From Lachnoclostridium sp. UBA5890 (GTDB lineage: Bacteria; Bacillota; Clostridia; Lachnospirales; Lachnospiraceae), in NCBI GenBank assembly GCA_002431395.1, contig DJEU01000025.1, forward strand, positions 62,001-126,000: 64,000 nucleotides of DNA. Reading direction: 5' to 3'. The notes below the pieces were generated by a model. It was not told the origin of the DNA and made no database searches. It saw nothing but the letters and a program-made list of their open reading frames with translations. Shown in pieces: positions 48,066 to 57,439 of this stretch. The first letter of the stretch is position 1. Each line of letters begins with the position of its first letter. The position numbers were made by a program, and so were the translations under genes.

Positions 48066-51000
48066 ATGAAAAAGAAACCGAGAATTGTGAAGCGGATTCT
48101 CAGTGTTGCGCTGGCGGCAGCCCTTCTGACAACAAGTGCACAGATCGCTGCGATTCCGTCTCATGTCGTTCTGGCGGCACCAGGTAATATTGAAACGGGA
48201 GTTCCACTTGGGGACACAAATGTAAAGGATCAAAATGTACTTACTTTTTACAAGATTATTGCCAATGCTGTTTTCTACGCAGGAAATACGGAGGCGGATA
48301 ATCAGGAGGAAGCAAAACAGGTTCTTGAGTATATCGGAACACATACAGCAGAAGAGGTTCTTGCTCAATACAAAAATAATGCTACCTATACAAGAGCAGT
48401 AGCCGGAACATTTTTGAGTGCATACACCGGAAAGATTGATTTTGGTAACATGAAGGTTTCCAGTATTGAGGGAATCGGATGGGCACAGAAGGCAAGTGAG
48501 ATTAACTTGTCCAAGGTTACTTTTTCAACAGGAGCAGATATTAAAGTGATTCCGGAGGGCGAGTTTAAAAACTGTACGGGACTGGTGAAAATTGTCCTTC
48601 CGGGAACAATAACTACGATAGAAGCGAATGCTTTCGAAAATTGTTCCGCCCTTACAACATTAGGAATTGGGACGTCAAATGATGAGGTGGTTGATCTTAC
48701 TAAGGTTACTAAGGTAGGAGTCACCGCGTTTGGAAACTGTTCTGCAATTGAAACGGTAGAGTTTGGAAAATATGCCACACGTTCTACAAAACTTGAATTA
48801 AAAGGACAGGCATTTGTAAACTGTACTTCCTTGCAAAAAGTGGAAATTCCAATTCAGGATGCATTGAAAATCGGTACAGGTGCGTTTGAGAACTGTTCCG
48901 GATTGATGGAAGTTGGACTTGAAGAGGGTCTTCAATATATCGGAAATTCCGTTTTCAAGGGTGCAGGAGCTGATACAGCGGATGGAGATGCAGCGAAGTT
49001 TTATGTCATTGGAGAGGGAACCAAAGATTATTCCTATCTTCCAAAGACCATCACCTATATCGGGGATAATGCATTTCAGGAAAGTTTTATCAAGAAGATG
49101 AATCTGTCTCCTTGTACAAAATTGAAAAAAATTAACAAATCGGCATTTACCGGAGCTAATTTTCAGTATGGCGACGATATCGATTTAGAGAATCTCACGG
49201 ACAATCAGAAAGAGAATCTGTATAAGGAATATACGATTGTGCTTCCCGAGTCGCTTACAAGCATCGGAGAAGAAGCATTCCATAAATGTGGAATTACGTA
49301 TATAGATATTCCAAAATCTTGTACAGATGTAGGAAAATCAGCATTTTCCGAAAGCTATCTGATTGGTATGAAACTGCCGAATACCATCACAACGATAAAA
49401 GAGGGAACATTTTACCGTTGCCACTATCTGTATGGCACAAAAATCGAAATTCCAGCGGATGCAAAACTGCAGACGATTGAAACACTTGCCTTTTCAGAAT
49501 GCTGGAAATTGTATACAACGTCGTTTTTGAAAAATTTGAAAAATTTGAAAACAATTGGAGAAAAAGCATTTTCCGCTTGTTATGTTTACAATATGGTTGG
49601 AACAAATTATATTACAAATAGCTGGAGTGAGCGGGAGGTTCTCTCCGGACTGAAAGAAGTAATCCTTCCGGATTGTGTTACAGAACTTGGAAAAGGAGCA
49701 TTTTCCAATAACTATTATATGCAGACGGTTACACTGGGAAGTGGAATTGGAAATATTCCGGAATTGTGTTTTGGAAATGATTCCAAAGATAAGAGCAGTG
49801 GTGCACGTTTGGAAAAGGTGATTGTTTCAGATAAATTGGAAACAATTGGAGACAATGCGTTTGCAAATCAGTACAAACTGACAACATTGGGAACAAAAAC
49901 AAAATTGGAAGAAGGAACGGTGCAGTTTGCCAATGGACTTGTATCTATTGGGGACAATGCATTTTTGAACTGTGGAAAATCATATGACAGTGCTTCCATG
50001 ACGGCAGTCCGCATTATGGTTTTGCCGGGAAATGTAAAAACTAAATATAGTAACGGCGACTATGAATTTATTGTTGTAAAAAATGGTGAGCAGAAGTCAG
50101 AACATATCTATGTAGCTCCAAATGCAATCGTAGATCCGGCAACCGTGACGGATGCAGAGGGTTATGAGGATTACTATGTAGTGGCACAGCGTAAATATTA
50201 TAATCCAAATGACGTTGTAAGTGCTTTGGACTCAAATAAAACCAATATTTCCGTTACCAATGTTTACGATACGACACAGTCGGCCTATGAAAATCGTCTG
50301 GTTGGTACGGGAAGTGTTTTTGATACTATGTATCTGGCAAAAGGAAGTGCCGTATCGGTGACACCGGAAACCGGAATGGTTGGAGCTTACATGCCGCCGG
50401 TTTTGAAGGAAATATATACAGAGGGAAATAATACAAATCAAAAGAGTGTTACTCTGGCATATGTTTTCGGAATGAAAAAACTGGTTATTCCGGATTCGTT
50501 AAAAGAAGATAATATCGGGGAAGCTGCATTTATGAACTGCTGCCGCCTCGAAAGTGTAAGACTGCCAAAAGCACTTACAGAGATTAAAAAAGATACATTC
50601 AATGGCTGTGGAGGAGAACAGGTTAATATTTTAGACCGATCCGATAAAGCCAAATTTAATGATTATTATGGACTCCGTACGATCAACATTCCGAATACGG
50701 TAACAAACATCGGAGATTCCGCCTTTATGAATTGTACGAATCTTGTTCTTGCGAATCCGCAGGGCGTGGGAAGTTCCTTCGGAACAGAAATCAAAACCAT
50801 TGGAAAAAGTGCATTTTCCGGATGTTATTCTCTGGATGAAGTGGTATTCCCATCAAGCCTTCTTTCCATCGGAGCCAGCGCATTCGCAAAATGTGCCTTG
50901 ATCGATAATACGAATCGAGAGATTTCGTATGCGAATAGTACAAAGAAAGTAAATTATAAAGTAAATTATAGTCAGTATGGAACAAAAGAAGTAAAAAAAG

Positions 51001-53678
51001 GTCTGCGTACCGTGGATTTTGTACGCGCCAGCAAATTGGAGAAAATCGGAAATAATGCATTCGAGCAGACAAATATTACTCAATTTGATATTTCCAAGAC
51101 AAAGGTAACGGCGATTGAAACCGGACTTTTGAAACAATGTACCTTCCTGCAGAATGTTACGTTTAGTGACCTTACGGAGAGTATGGCTGCGGATGTTATG
51201 AAAGATGACCTTTATCTTGCGCAGCTGACAGCGCCAATTAGTTCTACACTGCAGGGAACTACAGTAAGCGGTCTTTATGGTACAGTAGGCGGAAGAGTGA
51301 GCACCTATCCGGCACTGATATTGAGACAGCCGGACGGAGAGGTCCAGCCGCTTCCGATTGACCGTGATTATGAATTGAAAATCAATGCGGTAAACGAAAA
51401 AACTCTTTATCCGGGAAGTACACCGACGATTTCTGTAATCGATGGTTCCAAAGAGACAGAGATTTATTCTGTAAAGGATGGAGAGGTTGTAACAAATGAA
51501 TATCGCGGACTGAGTGCCAATGTGACGAAAGATACAAAAGGCAAGTACCATTTTGTTGTGAATGGGAAAGAATATATTGATAAGGAGAGCCCGGTTACTC
51601 TTCGCGTGAAGTTTACAACAGGACTTCAGATTCTTGAATCCAGTTCTTACTGGCAGAGTGCACAGCAGATTGATTATAAAGTCAGTGTTACAGATGTCAT
51701 CACAGAAAAAGTATCATTGTCTGCTGAAGGAGATACTGCAGTAACGCAGAATCCAAATATGTTTGTGGAAGAAAATAATGAAAAAGTTCTGTACATTCCA
51801 TCTACCGGTCAGGCAGCGACAAGTGGTGTCACTTTGACAGCGACGGTAGAACCGGCTGAGACAACGCAGGGATATACATGGGAGTCTTCTGATCCGGCAT
51901 TGGTTGACTTTGTAGAAGGGACAGACAGTTTCAAGGACGGAAAAGCAGTTATTAAAATTAAGAGAGCGGATGTTTCAAGCAATGGAACGGCATTTATTAC
52001 GATAAAATCAGGGTCAAAATCCGATCGTATTACTGTCGTATGCCAGACGTCTGCATCCGGTTTTGATACGGTTAAGACAAAAGGAGATAACCTGCCGGAT
52101 AACCTGGTAACCAGTGCAAACAACCCATATGTCCTTCCAAATGGAAACGGTGGAAAAGACCAGCTTGACATTAAGCTGAAATATCCGGCTGGAACAGATC
52201 CTGCTTCTGAAGAACAGTTGATCTTTACTTCCTCGAACCCGGATATTATCTCCGTGGATCAGATGGGAAATCTGACAACGAAACAGGCGAGTGATGAGAT
52301 TGTTGTGATTACGGTAACCGGCCGGGCAAGTGGAATCAGTAGAAAATTCTATTTCATGGTAACGGATGACCAGAATGTAAAAGCATCCGCTATCGAAATT
52401 GTCGGCAGTAATACGGTAAATGTTGGCGAATCCACTCAGTTGAATGTTAAAGTGAAACCGATCAATGCGGGTAATAAAGAAGTAGAATGGAAAGTAACTT
52501 ACGGAGCCCAAGTTGTATCGGTGGATGAGCATGGAAATGTGACAGGCTTGAAAAAAGGAACCGCTAAGATCGTAGCGATTTCAAAAGAAAACAGTAATGT
52601 AAAGTCTTCTGAATTTACGGTTACCGTTTATGCACCGGCAAAATCAATTCAGATTTTGGATGCGCCGATTACATTGGAAGAAGGAAAAACGTATACCATT
52701 AATAAAACAACCAATGCTGCTTTGACAAGTGGTTATGTTGTAACACCAAATGATACAGAAGATACAGTGAAATGGGCAACAAGCAATCCGGGGGTTGCAT
52801 CCATCACGACTTCCGGAACCCGTTTGACAATAAAAGCAGTATCTGCAGGAACCGCTGTTTTGACAGCAACGGCGACCTCAGGTGTTTCCGCTTCGATCAA
52901 TGTAACCATTATTCCAAAGAAGGTAAATGTAACAGGCATCAGCATTACCAAAGAGGTAACCTTGAATGTTGGTCAGACACATACCTTGACACCGACCGTT
53001 CTTCCGGCAAATGCGAATGAAACCATTACGTATACGTATTCTACGAACAATGCCAAAGTGGCAATGGTAGATGCCAATGGTGTCATTCGTGCAGTTGGTC
53101 CGGGAATGGCGACAATTACAGCAAAAACAAATACAAATCGTTATGCAAGTTGTACGGTAACGGTAAAACAGCCGGCGAAGAGCATTCGTATTTACCTGAA
53201 TAAACCAAATGTAAAGAAAGTGTATATGGCAAAAGGCCAGACGCTTTCCATAAAAGCAGAGAAGAATCCGCTGACAAGTACGGATACCATTTCTTATAAG
53301 ACGAATAAAAAGAAAGTGGCTATTGTTTCTACATCCGGAACGATCACTGCGAAGAAGAAAGGAACGGCTAAGATCACCGTACAGGCTTCTTCCGGTAAAA
53401 AGGCAACGATTACAGTGGTGGTTTCTAAGAAACAGGTGAAAGCAAAGAAAGTAAAAGTAAAAGGACCTTCTACGATGAAACGGAAACAGATGAAGAAATT
53501 GACTGTTTCTCTTGTAAAAGCAAATTCTACCGATACGATCAGCTTTAGCAGCAGTAATTCGGCAATTGCTTCTGTAGATGCTTACGGAAATGTAAAAGCC
53601 ATTAAAAAGGGTAAAGTAAAGATTACCGTACAGGCTTCTTCCGGAAAGAAAACTGTTAAGAAAATTAAAATTAAATAA
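48066..53678 (+). CDS. BspA-type leucine-rich-repeat surface protein with Ig-like domains
   Basis: 1,870 residues from ATG 48066 (AAGGAG). Signal peptide in residues 1-38. Two blocks of BspA-type LRRs (about 150-580 and 780-1040; repeats such as LPGTITTIEANAFENCSAL), a middle part, then several bacterial Ig-like (Big_2) domains from about 1215 on, with units near 1440, 1525, 1618, 1702 and 1790. The last two are Lys-rich (KVKITVQASSGKKTVKKIK). No LPXTG anchor is present, so the basic domains may hold it to the cell wall. Adhesion to host or mucus is typical for the family, not shown here. Confidence 0.9.
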   Translation: MKKKPRIVKRILSVALAAALLTTSAQIAAIPSHVVLAAPGNIETGVPLGDTNVKDQNVLTFYKIIANAVFYAGNTEADNQEEAKQVLEYIGTHTAEEVLAQYKNNATYTRAVAGTFLSAYTGKIDFGNMKVSSIEGIGWAQKASEINLSKVTFSTGADIKVIPEGEFKNCTGLVKIVLPGTITTIEANAFENCSALTTLGIGTSNDEVVDLTKVTKVGVTAFGNCSAIETVEFGKYATRSTKLELKGQAFVNCTSLQKVEIPIQDALKIGTGAFENCSGLMEVGLEEGLQYIGNSVFKGAGADTADGDAAKFYVIGEGTKDYSYLPKTITYIGDNAFQESFIKKMNLSPCTKLKKINKSAFTGANFQYGDDIDLENLTDNQKENLYKEYTIVLPESLTSIGEEAFHKCGITYIDIPKSCTDVGKSAFSESYLIGMKLPNTITTIKEGTFYRCHYLYGTKIEIPADAKLQTIETLAFSECWKLYTTSFLKNLKNLKTIGEKAFSACYVYNMVGTNYITNSWSEREVLSGLKEVILPDCVTELGKGAFSNNYYMQTVTLGSGIGNIPELCFGNDSKDKSSGARLEKVIVSDKLETIGDNAFANQYKLTTLGTKTKLEEGTVQFANGLVSIGDNAFLNCGKSYDSASMTAVRIMVLPGNVKTKYSNGDYEFIVVKNGEQKSEHIYVAPNAIVDPATVTDAEGYEDYYVVAQRKYYNPNDVVSALDSNKTNISVTNVYDTTQSAYENRLVGTGSVFDTMYLAKGSAVSVTPETGMVGAYMPPVLKEIYTEGNNTNQKSVTLAYVFGMKKLVIPDSLKEDNIGEAAFMNCCRLESVRLPKALTEIKKDTFNGCGGEQVNILDRSDKAKFNDYYGLRTINIPNTVTNIGDSAFMNCTNLVLANPQGVGSSFGTEIKTIGKSAFSGCYSLDEVVFPSSLLSIGASAFAKCALIDNTNREISYANSTKKVNYKVNYSQYGTKEVKKGLRTVDFVRASKLEKIGNNAFEQTNITQFDISKTKVTAIETGLLKQCTFLQNVTFSDLTESMAADVMKDDLYLAQLTAPISSTLQGTTVSGLYGTVGGRVSTYPALILRQPDGEVQPLPIDRDYELKINAVNEKTLYPGSTPTISVIDGSKETEIYSVKDGEVVTNEYRGLSANVTKDTKGKYHFVVNGKEYIDKESPVTLRVKFTTGLQILESSSYWQSAQQIDYKVSVTDVITEKVSLSAEGDTAVTQNPNMFVEENNEKVLYIPSTGQAATSGVTLTATVEPAETTQGYTWESSDPALVDFVEGTDSFKDGKAVIKIKRADVSSNGTAFITIKSGSKSDRITVVCQTSASGFDTVKTKGDNLPDNLVTSANNPYVLPNGNGGKDQLDIKLKYPAGTDPASEEQLIFTSSNPDIISVDQMGNLTTKQASDEIVVITVTGRASGISRKFYFMVTDDQNVKASAIEIVGSNTVNVGESTQLNVKVKPINAGNKEVEWKVTYGAQVVSVDEHGNVTGLKKGTAKIVAISKENSNVKSSEFTVTVYAPAKSIQILDAPITLEEGKTYTINKTTNAALTSGYVVTPNDTEDTVKWATSNPGVASITTSGTRLTIKAVSAGTAVLTATATSGVSASINVTIIPKKVNVTGISITKEVTLNVGQTHTLTPTVLPANANETITYTYSTNNAKVAMVDANGVIRAVGPGMATITAKTNTNRYASCTVTVKQPAKSIRIYLNKPNVKKVYMAKGQTLSIKAEKNPLTSTDTISYKTNKKKVAIVSTSGTITAKKKGTAKITVQASSGKKATITVVVSKKQVKAKKVKVKGPSTMKRKQMKKLTVSLVKANSTDTISFSSSNSAIASVDAYGNVKAIKKGKVKITVQASSGKKTVKKIKIK

Positions 53679-53683
53679 GTAAC

Positions 53684-53710
53684 ATATCAGAAAACCTCCT
53701 TGCATATACT
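53684..53710 (+). promoter_or_regulatory. Possible SigE-type promoter of spoIVA
   Basis: ATATC (53684-53688) and CATATACT (53703-53710), 14 bases apart, resemble the mother-cell sigma-E consensus (ATATT, CATACANT). Transcription would begin inside the loop of the hairpin at 53691-53734. Confidence 0.5.
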
Positions 53711-53737
53711 GTAACAGTTTAGCAAGGGGGTTTTTTT
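53691..53737 (+). terminator. Terminator whose 3' arm is the spoIVA ribosome site
   Basis: AAAACCTCCTTGC pairs with GCAAGGGGGTTTT (one wobble) and is followed by a T run that ends in the spoIVA ATG. AAGGGGG, in the 3' arm, is the only candidate ribosome site. Read-through RNA from the surface-protein gene would fold and stop or hide this site; RNA begun in the loop would leave it free. Confidence 0.75.
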
Positions 53738-55216
53738 ATGGACAATGAATATAATGTATATGAAGATATCAATACAAGAACCGGCGGAGAATTGTATCTG
53801 GGTATCGTAGGTCCGGTTCGCACCGGAAAAAGTACATTTATCAAAAATTTCATGGAACTGATGGTCATACCGGAAATGCAGGATGAAGCGGAAAAAATGC
53901 GTACCAGAGATGAACTGCCACAGTCTTCAGACGGAAAAACAATTATGACGACAGAGCCCAAATTTATTCCGAAAGAGGGAGCACAGGTCCAGATGCCAAG
54001 CGGGGAAAGTGGAAAAGTGCGTTTGATCGACTGTGTGGGTTTTGTTGTAAAAGATGCTGCCGGGTATCGGGAAGAAGAGAAAGAGCGGATGGTAAAAACA
54101 CCGTGGTACGATGAAGAAATTCCGTTTACAAAAGCAGCGCAGATTGGAACAAGTAAAGTAATTCGCGAACATTCAAATATCGGAATTATCGTGACGACCG
54201 ATGGGAGTTTTACAGAATTATCCAGAGAACAGTATATAGAGGGCGAAGAAAAAACAGTGGCAGAATGCAAAGCGGCAGGAAAGCCGACGATTATGATCTT
54301 GAACACCAGCGTACCACATCAGGAATCCACCAGAGAACTTGCTAAAAAATTACAGAAAAAATATGGAATCGGTGTTTTGGCAATGGATTGCAAAAATCTG
54401 AAAAAAGATGATGTATTTTTCATGATGGAAACAATATTAGCTGATTTTCCAATTGGTCAGATTCAGTTTTATTTTCCAAAATGGGTTGAATTTTTAGACC
54501 GCGATCACTGGCTGAAAAAGGATCTGATGACAAAGTGTCTGGAAATGCTTAAAAATATGCACGTCATGCGCGATGTCAATAAAGATACGGTAACACTGGA
54601 TGCCGACTATGTAAAAGGAATCTATATTCAGGATAAGCAGATGCAGAATGGTGAAATCCATGTCGCCATCGAGTTTGAAGAACAATATTATTATGAAATT
54701 TTAAGTGATTTGATCGGCACGCCGATTTCCGGTGAATATGAGCTGATTGCGACGTTAAAAGAACTTGCCGGAAAGAGAGCGGAATATCAAAGCATAGAGA
54801 CAGCGTGCCAGCAGGTAAAGGGCCGTGGTTATGGCATCGTCACTCCGACGATGGAAGAAATTGAGATCGCCGAACCGGAACTGATCAAGCATGGAAACAA
54901 ATACGGCGTAAAGATCCGGGCTATCTGTCCGTCGCTGCATTTGATCCAGGCAAACATTGAGACGGAGATCGCACCAATCGTGGGAAGTGAGGAACAGGCA
55001 AAAGATCTGATCGAGTACATCGAAAAAAATGGAAAAGAAAATCCCGATGGGATTTTTGATACCAATATTTTCGGAAAAACGATCCGTCAGCTGGTGGATG
55101 ATGGAATCCTAAATAAGGTAAATCGTTTAACGGAAGAAAGTCAGGTAAAGCTGCAGGATACGATCCAAAAAGTGGTAAATGATTCCAATGGCGGTTTGGT
55201 GTGCATTATTATATAA
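53738..55216 (+). CDS. spoIVA: Stage IV sporulation protein A
   Basis: 492 residues, the family length. It has a P-loop near residue 25 (GPVRTGKST), the VRLIDCVGFVV Walker B-like segment, MDCKNLKKDD, and a C-terminal part ending in VCII. SpoIVA is an ATPase that polymerises on the forespore to form the base of the spore coat. Its presence marks the host as a spore former. Confidence 0.95.
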   Translation: MDNEYNVYEDINTRTGGELYLGIVGPVRTGKSTFIKNFMELMVIPEMQDEAEKMRTRDELPQSSDGKTIMTTEPKFIPKEGAQVQMPSGESGKVRLIDCVGFVVKDAAGYREEEKERMVKTPWYDEEIPFTKAAQIGTSKVIREHSNIGIIVTTDGSFTELSREQYIEGEEKTVAECKAAGKPTIMILNTSVPHQESTRELAKKLQKKYGIGVLAMDCKNLKKDDVFFMMETILADFPIGQIQFYFPKWVEFLDRDHWLKKDLMTKCLEMLKNMHVMRDVNKDTVTLDADYVKGIYIQDKQMQNGEIHVAIEFEEQYYYEILSDLIGTPISGEYELIATLKELAGKRAEYQSIETACQQVKGRGYGIVTPTMEEIEIAEPELIKHGNKYGVKIRAICPSLHLIQANIETEIAPIVGSEEQAKDLIEYIEKNGKENPDGIFDTNIFGKTIRQLVDDGILNKVNRLTEESQVKLQDTIQKVVNDSNGGLVCIII

Positions 55217-55225
55217 AAAAGGTAA

Positions 55226-55261
55226 CCGGCGGTGCAGGATAGTAGTTTCCTGTACCGCCGG
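55226..55261. terminator. Bidirectional terminator between spoIVA and but
   Basis: CCGGCGGTGCAGGA pairs with TCCTGTACCGCCGG (one wobble). It lies between convergent genes; A/T runs flank it on both sides. Confidence 0.8.
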
Positions 55262-55294
55262 CTTCTTATATTTATTATTAAGAGAAAATTGGTT

Positions 55295-56635
55295 TTATTT
55301 GTTGGAGCGTCTCCAGATATGCATACTTTCGGCTTCTTTGATCAGCTCATCGCGGAAATCCGGATGAGCGACGGAGATAATAGCCTCTGCTTTCTGCCAG
55401 GTAGAAAGACCTTTCAGGTTTACTTTACCATATTCCGTAACAAAGTAGTGGATGTTTGCACGTGTATCAGTAACAATAGATCCATTGGCTAACGTTGGAC
55501 GGATACGGGAAACTTTTTCACCCTGTTTGTTTGTGAATGTGGAAGAGCAGCAGATGAAACTCTTTCCGCCTTTGGAGAGGTAAGCACCAAGAACGAAATC
55601 AAGCTGTCCACCGGCGCCGCTGATATTTTTGATCCCGGCACTTTCTGCATTTACCTGTCCATAGAGGTCAATGTCTACGGTATTATTAATGGAGATAAAG
55701 TTATCCAATGCGGAAATGGAGCGGATGTCGTTTGTATAATCGACGGGAGCACTCATACATTCCGGATTGTCATTTAAGTAATCATACATTTTCTTTGTAC
55801 CGGCACCGAAAGCGTAAGTTTGACGATAGCGGTCAATGTTTTTCTTTGCTCCGGTAATCTTTCCGGCTTTTGCAATATCGACAAAGGCATCAACGTACAT
55901 TTCTGTATGTACACCAAGATCTTTCAGATCAGATTCAGCAATCATCGTACCAACAGCATTTGGCATACCGCCGATACCGAGCTGGAGACAAGCACCATCC
56001 GGAATTTCTTCTACAATCAATTTGGCAACAGCTTGATCGACATTGGTAGCAGCAGCGCCGCCGCCCATTTCAGCGATAGATGGGTTGTCACCTTCCACAA
56101 TCATATCAACATTGGAAATATGAATGCCGTTTTCAGAGCCGCCAAGACAGCGAGGCATATTTTCGTTGACCTCGACAATGATCACTTCTGCACGTTCACA
56201 GCAGGCAGCCAGATGAGAAGCACTTGGACCAAAATTAAAATATCCATGTTCGTCCATCGGAGATACCTGGAAAATTGCTACACGGGAAGGACAACTCAAG
56301 TCGCGGTAATAACGTGGAAGTTCCGAATAACGGATCGGAGAGTAGAAAGAAAATCCTTGTGCAACAGCTTTTCTTTCGATGCCTCCCATGTGCCAGGAAT
56401 TCCATGTCATATGCGCAGCAGGATCTTCAATCTGAAAAATTTCAGGAACCCACATCAAGATTCCACCGCGGAAATTTACATTCTCAAGGGATGGCAGCCG
56501 TTTTGCTACTTCTTTATCCACGGCAACCGGGGTGTTGACACACCAGCCGTAATCGACCCAGTCACCGGATTGAATAACGTTTGCAGCAGAAGCTGCTGTC
56601 GTAAGTTTGTTTTGATACATCTGTTGGTAATCCAT
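55295..56635 (-). CDS. but: Butyryl-CoA:acetate CoA-transferase
   Basis: 446 residues, the usual length. The family signature includes the catalytic Glu in YGQVNAESAG, GAGGQLDFVLGAYLSKGGKS, and the N-terminal NVNFRGGILMWVPEIF. It moves CoA from butyryl-CoA to acetate and so forms butyrate, the last step of the pathway whose other genes lie just beyond on the plus strand. A 4-hydroxybutyrate CoA-transferase is the main alternative, but gene context favours But. Start: AGGAGG in front. Confidence 0.85.
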   Translation of the reverse strand: MDYQQMYQNKLTTAASAANVIQSGDWVDYGWCVNTPVAVDKEVAKRLPSLENVNFRGGILMWVPEIFQIEDPAAHMTWNSWHMGGIERKAVAQGFSFYSPIRYSELPRYYRDLSCPSRVAIFQVSPMDEHGYFNFGPSASHLAACCERAEVIIVEVNENMPRCLGGSENGIHISNVDMIVEGDNPSIAEMGGGAAATNVDQAVAKLIVEEIPDGACLQLGIGGMPNAVGTMIAESDLKDLGVHTEMYVDAFVDIAKAGKITGAKKNIDRYRQTYAFGAGTKKMYDYLNDNPECMSAPVDYTNDIRSISALDNFISINNTVDIDLYGQVNAESAGIKNISGAGGQLDFVLGAYLSKGGKSFICCSSTFTNKQGEKVSRIRPTLANGSIVTDTRANIHYFVTEYGKVNLKGLSTWQKAEAIISVAHPDFRDELIKEAESMHIWRRSNK

Positions 56636-56660
56636 AATAAAGACGCCTCCTAATTATTTA

Positions 56661-56718
56661 AGTTACATGGTAACTAAGACTTTGATATTATTTTAACATT
56701 TATGAAAAGGAGGGTCAA
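56661..56718 (-). promoter_or_regulatory. but promoter and palindromic operator
   Basis: Minus strand TTGACC (56718-56713) and TAAAAT (56695-56690), 17-base spacer. Between it and the start lies a perfect palindrome AGTTAC-ATG-GTAACT (56661-56675), a likely repressor site just past the transcription start. Confidence 0.6.
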
Positions 56719-56752
56719 GGGGAAAGATTTGCAAAAAAAGATTGATAATTAT

Positions 56753-56781
56753 TTGACAATAGGGGGGATTGGTGTTATTAT
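56753..56781 (+). promoter_or_regulatory. Promoter of coaD and the butyrate operon
   Basis: TTGACA and TATTAT with a 17-base spacer. Confidence 0.75.
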
Positions 56782-56805
56782 GTATTTGTTGCTTGGTAAG
56801 ATGGA

Positions 56806-56823
56806 TTGTTAAAAAAATAACAA
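56806..56823. promoter_or_regulatory. Rex-like box
   Basis: TTGTTAAAAAAATAACAA, one base from the Rex consensus TTGTTAANNNNTTAACAA, located about 25 bases after the -10 box. Rex senses NADH/NAD+ and is known to control crt-bcd-etf-thl genes in clostridia, so redox control of the operon is likely. Confidence 0.65.
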
Positions 56824-56878
56824 TGTAGTCGTTTTTTGCCAGGTTCAAAATACAATTCGATGCAGAATGGAGCATATT

Positions 56879-57358
56879 ATGGTAAAAGCAGTTTACCCCG
56901 GAAGTTTTGACCCGGTTACTTATGGACATCTGGATATTATTGAAAGAGCTTCGAAAGTAGTGGATGAAGTGATCGTTGCTGTTTTGGTTAACAGTGGAAA
57001 AAATCCATTGTTTTCGATGGATGAGCGGGTAGAGATGCTCAAAGAGGCGACGAAAGATTTTGATAATGTTCGTGTTGAGACATTTCAGGGACTGACCGTA
57101 GATTTTGCAAAGGATGCCGGAGCCAAAGTGATGGTTCGCGGACTTCGGGCGGTATCGGATTTTGAATCGGAAATGCAGATTGCACAGACAAATCACAGTC
57201 TGAATCCGGAAATCGATACGATGTTTTTTACCACTAGCTTGGAGTATGCATTTTTGAGTTCGACGATCGTGAGGGAAGTAGCATCCTATGGTTCGGATGT
57301 TTCACAGTTTGTGCCCGCGGTTGTTGAAAAAAAATTAAAAGAAAAGTTTCATAAATAA
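56879..57358 (+). CDS. coaD: Pantetheine-phosphate adenylyltransferase
   Basis: 159 residues from ATG 56879 (GGAG before). It has the nucleotidyltransferase signature GSFDPVTYGHLDII and the late LSSTIVREVASYG. It makes dephospho-CoA, the penultimate step in CoA synthesis. It precedes the butyrate genes without a clear terminator; only a CCGGA/TCCGG stem without T run lies between. Confidence 0.95.
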   Translation: MVKAVYPGSFDPVTYGHLDIIERASKVVDEVIVAVLVNSGKNPLFSMDERVEMLKEATKDFDNVRVETFQGLTVDFAKDAGAKVMVRGLRAVSDFESEMQIAQTNHSLNPEIDTMFFTTSLEYAFLSSTIVREVASYGSDVSQFVPAVVEKKLKEKFHK

Positions 57359-57439
57359 TAATTCATGTTTATAAACCGGATTTTATCCGGCTGCAATATA
57401 AAAAATCAAGAAATGACAAAAACAAGGAGGATACATATT

